From contig NC_052616.1 of the NCBI RefSeq assembly GCF_016545825.1, positions 9,548,001 through 9,612,000 of the forward strand: a DNA stretch of 64,000 bases, given 5' to 3'. Positions within the stretch are counted from its first letter, which is position 1. The number at the start of each line of letters is the position of its first letter. Under the pieces are notes generated by a model. The model worked only from the letters and a program-made list of their open reading frames with translations. It made no database searches and had not been told where the DNA came from. The translations under genes were made by a program, and so were the position numbers. The stretch is from Eucalyptus grandis (Eukaryota; Streptophyta; Magnoliopsida; Myrtales; Myrtaceae). Positions 62,629 through 64,000 of this stretch are shown here, one piece after another.

Positions 62629-63110
62629 GAAGCCAAAGGGCTAATTCCCACGTTCTAGGCAAGGTTCGATCGTTTTATTGGCTGGAGATGAATGAGGTTT
62701 ATGAAGTTCACCACTATTAAATCTCGAAAAAATTCCCAACGTCCATCTCCCATCGCGACGAAGGAGGATGTCGTCAGAGTCTTTGATTGTGAAGTACACG
62801 GCCATTCGCGATCGTGCACGCAAGGTGGATACGGAGAATTACAGACATTCACGGTGGAAATAATAAACAAGCAAAGGCCAATAGGAGACTAAGACGCTCA
62901 AGGGGAGATAGGGTAACGACACGGAAAGGATTTGATGATTTAAACCATTTATTTCTCCCGCTTCATGCATGTATATTCCGTCCATTATATTAAATCAAAC
63001 TTTGTTTGCACAACGTGCGCTAGGTATCCCACTTCTAAAATGTCGAATTCTAGTAAATTAGGAACAACTGAATTATCCACGTGCTGCGCTGGTGACGGTC
63101 TGTATTTTCT
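62629..63110. repeat. duplicated segment B (uninterrupted)
   Basis: Counterpart of 57449-57712 plus 58494-58720. It keeps the empty target site of the MITE at about 62893-62895. Confidence 0.9.
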
Positions 63111-63236
63111 TTGCTTCGTGGCCGGTCCGACGCCCGCTGCCTCTTGTCCTTGGTTTGATCTTCCCCTCCCAATCGCTCTTGTATCATTTCCTACTTTGGA
63201 AATCGCCTTTCCTAACCTAGGCTTTGATTACACTAG

Positions 63237-63945
63237 GGGCACGTTCCTGCCGAATAGAGTTTGATTTTGCTCTTTTGTTCGCTAGAGTAAATTTAAAATA
63301 TAAATCCATTTGGTAAATTTTTTGTTCCCGAAATAGATTTGGAATAAAATCGAAAATACAAAAGTTAATTCTTTGTTCTCAAGAACAATTCCAGAATTAA
63401 CTAACCAAAATTTTTTTTTTTCTTTTCTTTTTTTCTTCTTCTTTCCTTCTTGTTTTTCTTCCTTTCTCTTCTTCTTTCACCACCTTTGCCTTCGGCCACA
63501 CCACCACCGCCGATTGCCGACGACCGGCTAGGCGAGGTCCAAAGCAAGCTCGTTGAGCCTTGCCCAAGCCTCCCTCGACCACCAGTGAGCCTCGCATAGC
63601 TGCCTACCGGCTCGACCGACGAGGCACGAGCTCGTTAAGGGCCGGCAAGGTCGCTGGCCCTCATCTGGCCGATCACCGGTCATCCTAAGGCCGGTAAGTT
63701 TACGAAGAAGGAGATAAAAGAAAATAAAAGAAAAAAATTATAAAATTATAAAAAAAATTAGAAGAAAATGGTTTGGATTAGAAATTTTGAGGACGATGCC
63801 AAACGCAATTCTATTTCGAGAATAAAAATTTTGGACAGTTATTAAACGTCTTCAAATATTTAGAATTTATTCTCAAGAACGAAATAAAAAATAATTATTT
63901 CGATCAAAAATTGTTTCCAAGAACAAAATGATTACCAAACGGGCC
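63237..63945. mobile_element. probable Harbinger-type MITE with GC-rich core
   Basis: The left end GGGCACGTTCCTGCCG and the right end on the minus strand GGCCCGTTTGGTAATC are weak inverted repeats. The ATTTGGTAAA / TTACCAAACG subterminal words, the pyrimidine and purine tracts and the GGCGAGGC core (63480-63700) follow the same plan as 11214-11956. Target duplication not clear (CTA/ATA). Confidence 0.45.
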
Positions 63946-63954
63946 ATAGATGTG

Positions 63955-64000
63955 TCTAGTGTCTACCACATACTTTTGGTACCTTTTTCTCTTTTATGAA
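63955..64000. repeat. dispersed repeat, copy c (start only)
   Basis: GTGTCTAGTGTCTACCACAT followed by CTTTTGGTACCTTTTTCTCT matches the first 60 bp of the repeat at 45651 and 59486, then leaves the window. Confidence 0.7.

Overview
This window is nuclear DNA of a flowering plant. It is AT-rich, its genes are split by short GT-AG introns, its proteins belong to plant families, and it is crowded with solo LTRs, PIF/Harbinger, hAT-like and Mutator-like elements. It also holds a fragment of plastid 16S rRNA. I lean towards a woody rosid such as a Myrtaceae (Eucalyptus-like) from the overall look, but the sequence alone does not prove this.

Layout. Bases 1-7999 and 31597-39577 are two direct copies of one roughly 8 kb block. 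Each carries a two-exon gene for a small secreted cysteine-rich (thionin-like) protein, a dead scrap of organellar methionyl-tRNA synthetase, a roughly 140-bp tandem repeat and the start of a large gypsy-type LTR. Copy 2 stops exactly at a 100-N assembly gap. From 8 to 18 kb there is the rest of that LTR, a nested pair of TTA-flanked Harbinger-type elements, and gene-poor sequence. From 18.1 to 23.8 kb (minus strand) lies an ABCC10-like transporter gene. Its core is an intact 11-exon, 1,209-codon frame, but its first (TMD0) part has decayed. From 24 to 31 kb the sequence is intergenic, with one hAT-like element with a perfect 8-bp target duplication; a plastid 16S rRNA insertion abuts duplication copy 2.

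After the gap is a BLOC-1 subunit 1 (BLOS1) gene. It has an internal frameshift, and a 4.6 kb solo LTR sits inside its coding exon between two copies of AACTC. From 46.8 to 54.0 kb lies a complete-length PIF/Harbinger transposon with matching terminal inverted repeats, TTA target duplications, a Myb-like ORF1 and a DDE transposase ORF2. Both reading frames are broken. Related non-autonomous elements lie at 11, 45.9 and 57.7 kb. The last 18 kb holds decayed type I MADS-box genes, several duplicated segments, an 11-bp minisatellite seen at several places, a hAT-like MITE and a long-TIR (Mutator-like) element.

How it fits together. The region is a record of gene decay by duplication and transposition. 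Two insertions (57.7 and 59.6 kb) can be proved inside the window, because an uninterrupted paralogous copy of the same site is present elsewhere in it. The only genes with fully open frames are the two cysteine-rich peptide copies and the TMD0-less ABCC core.
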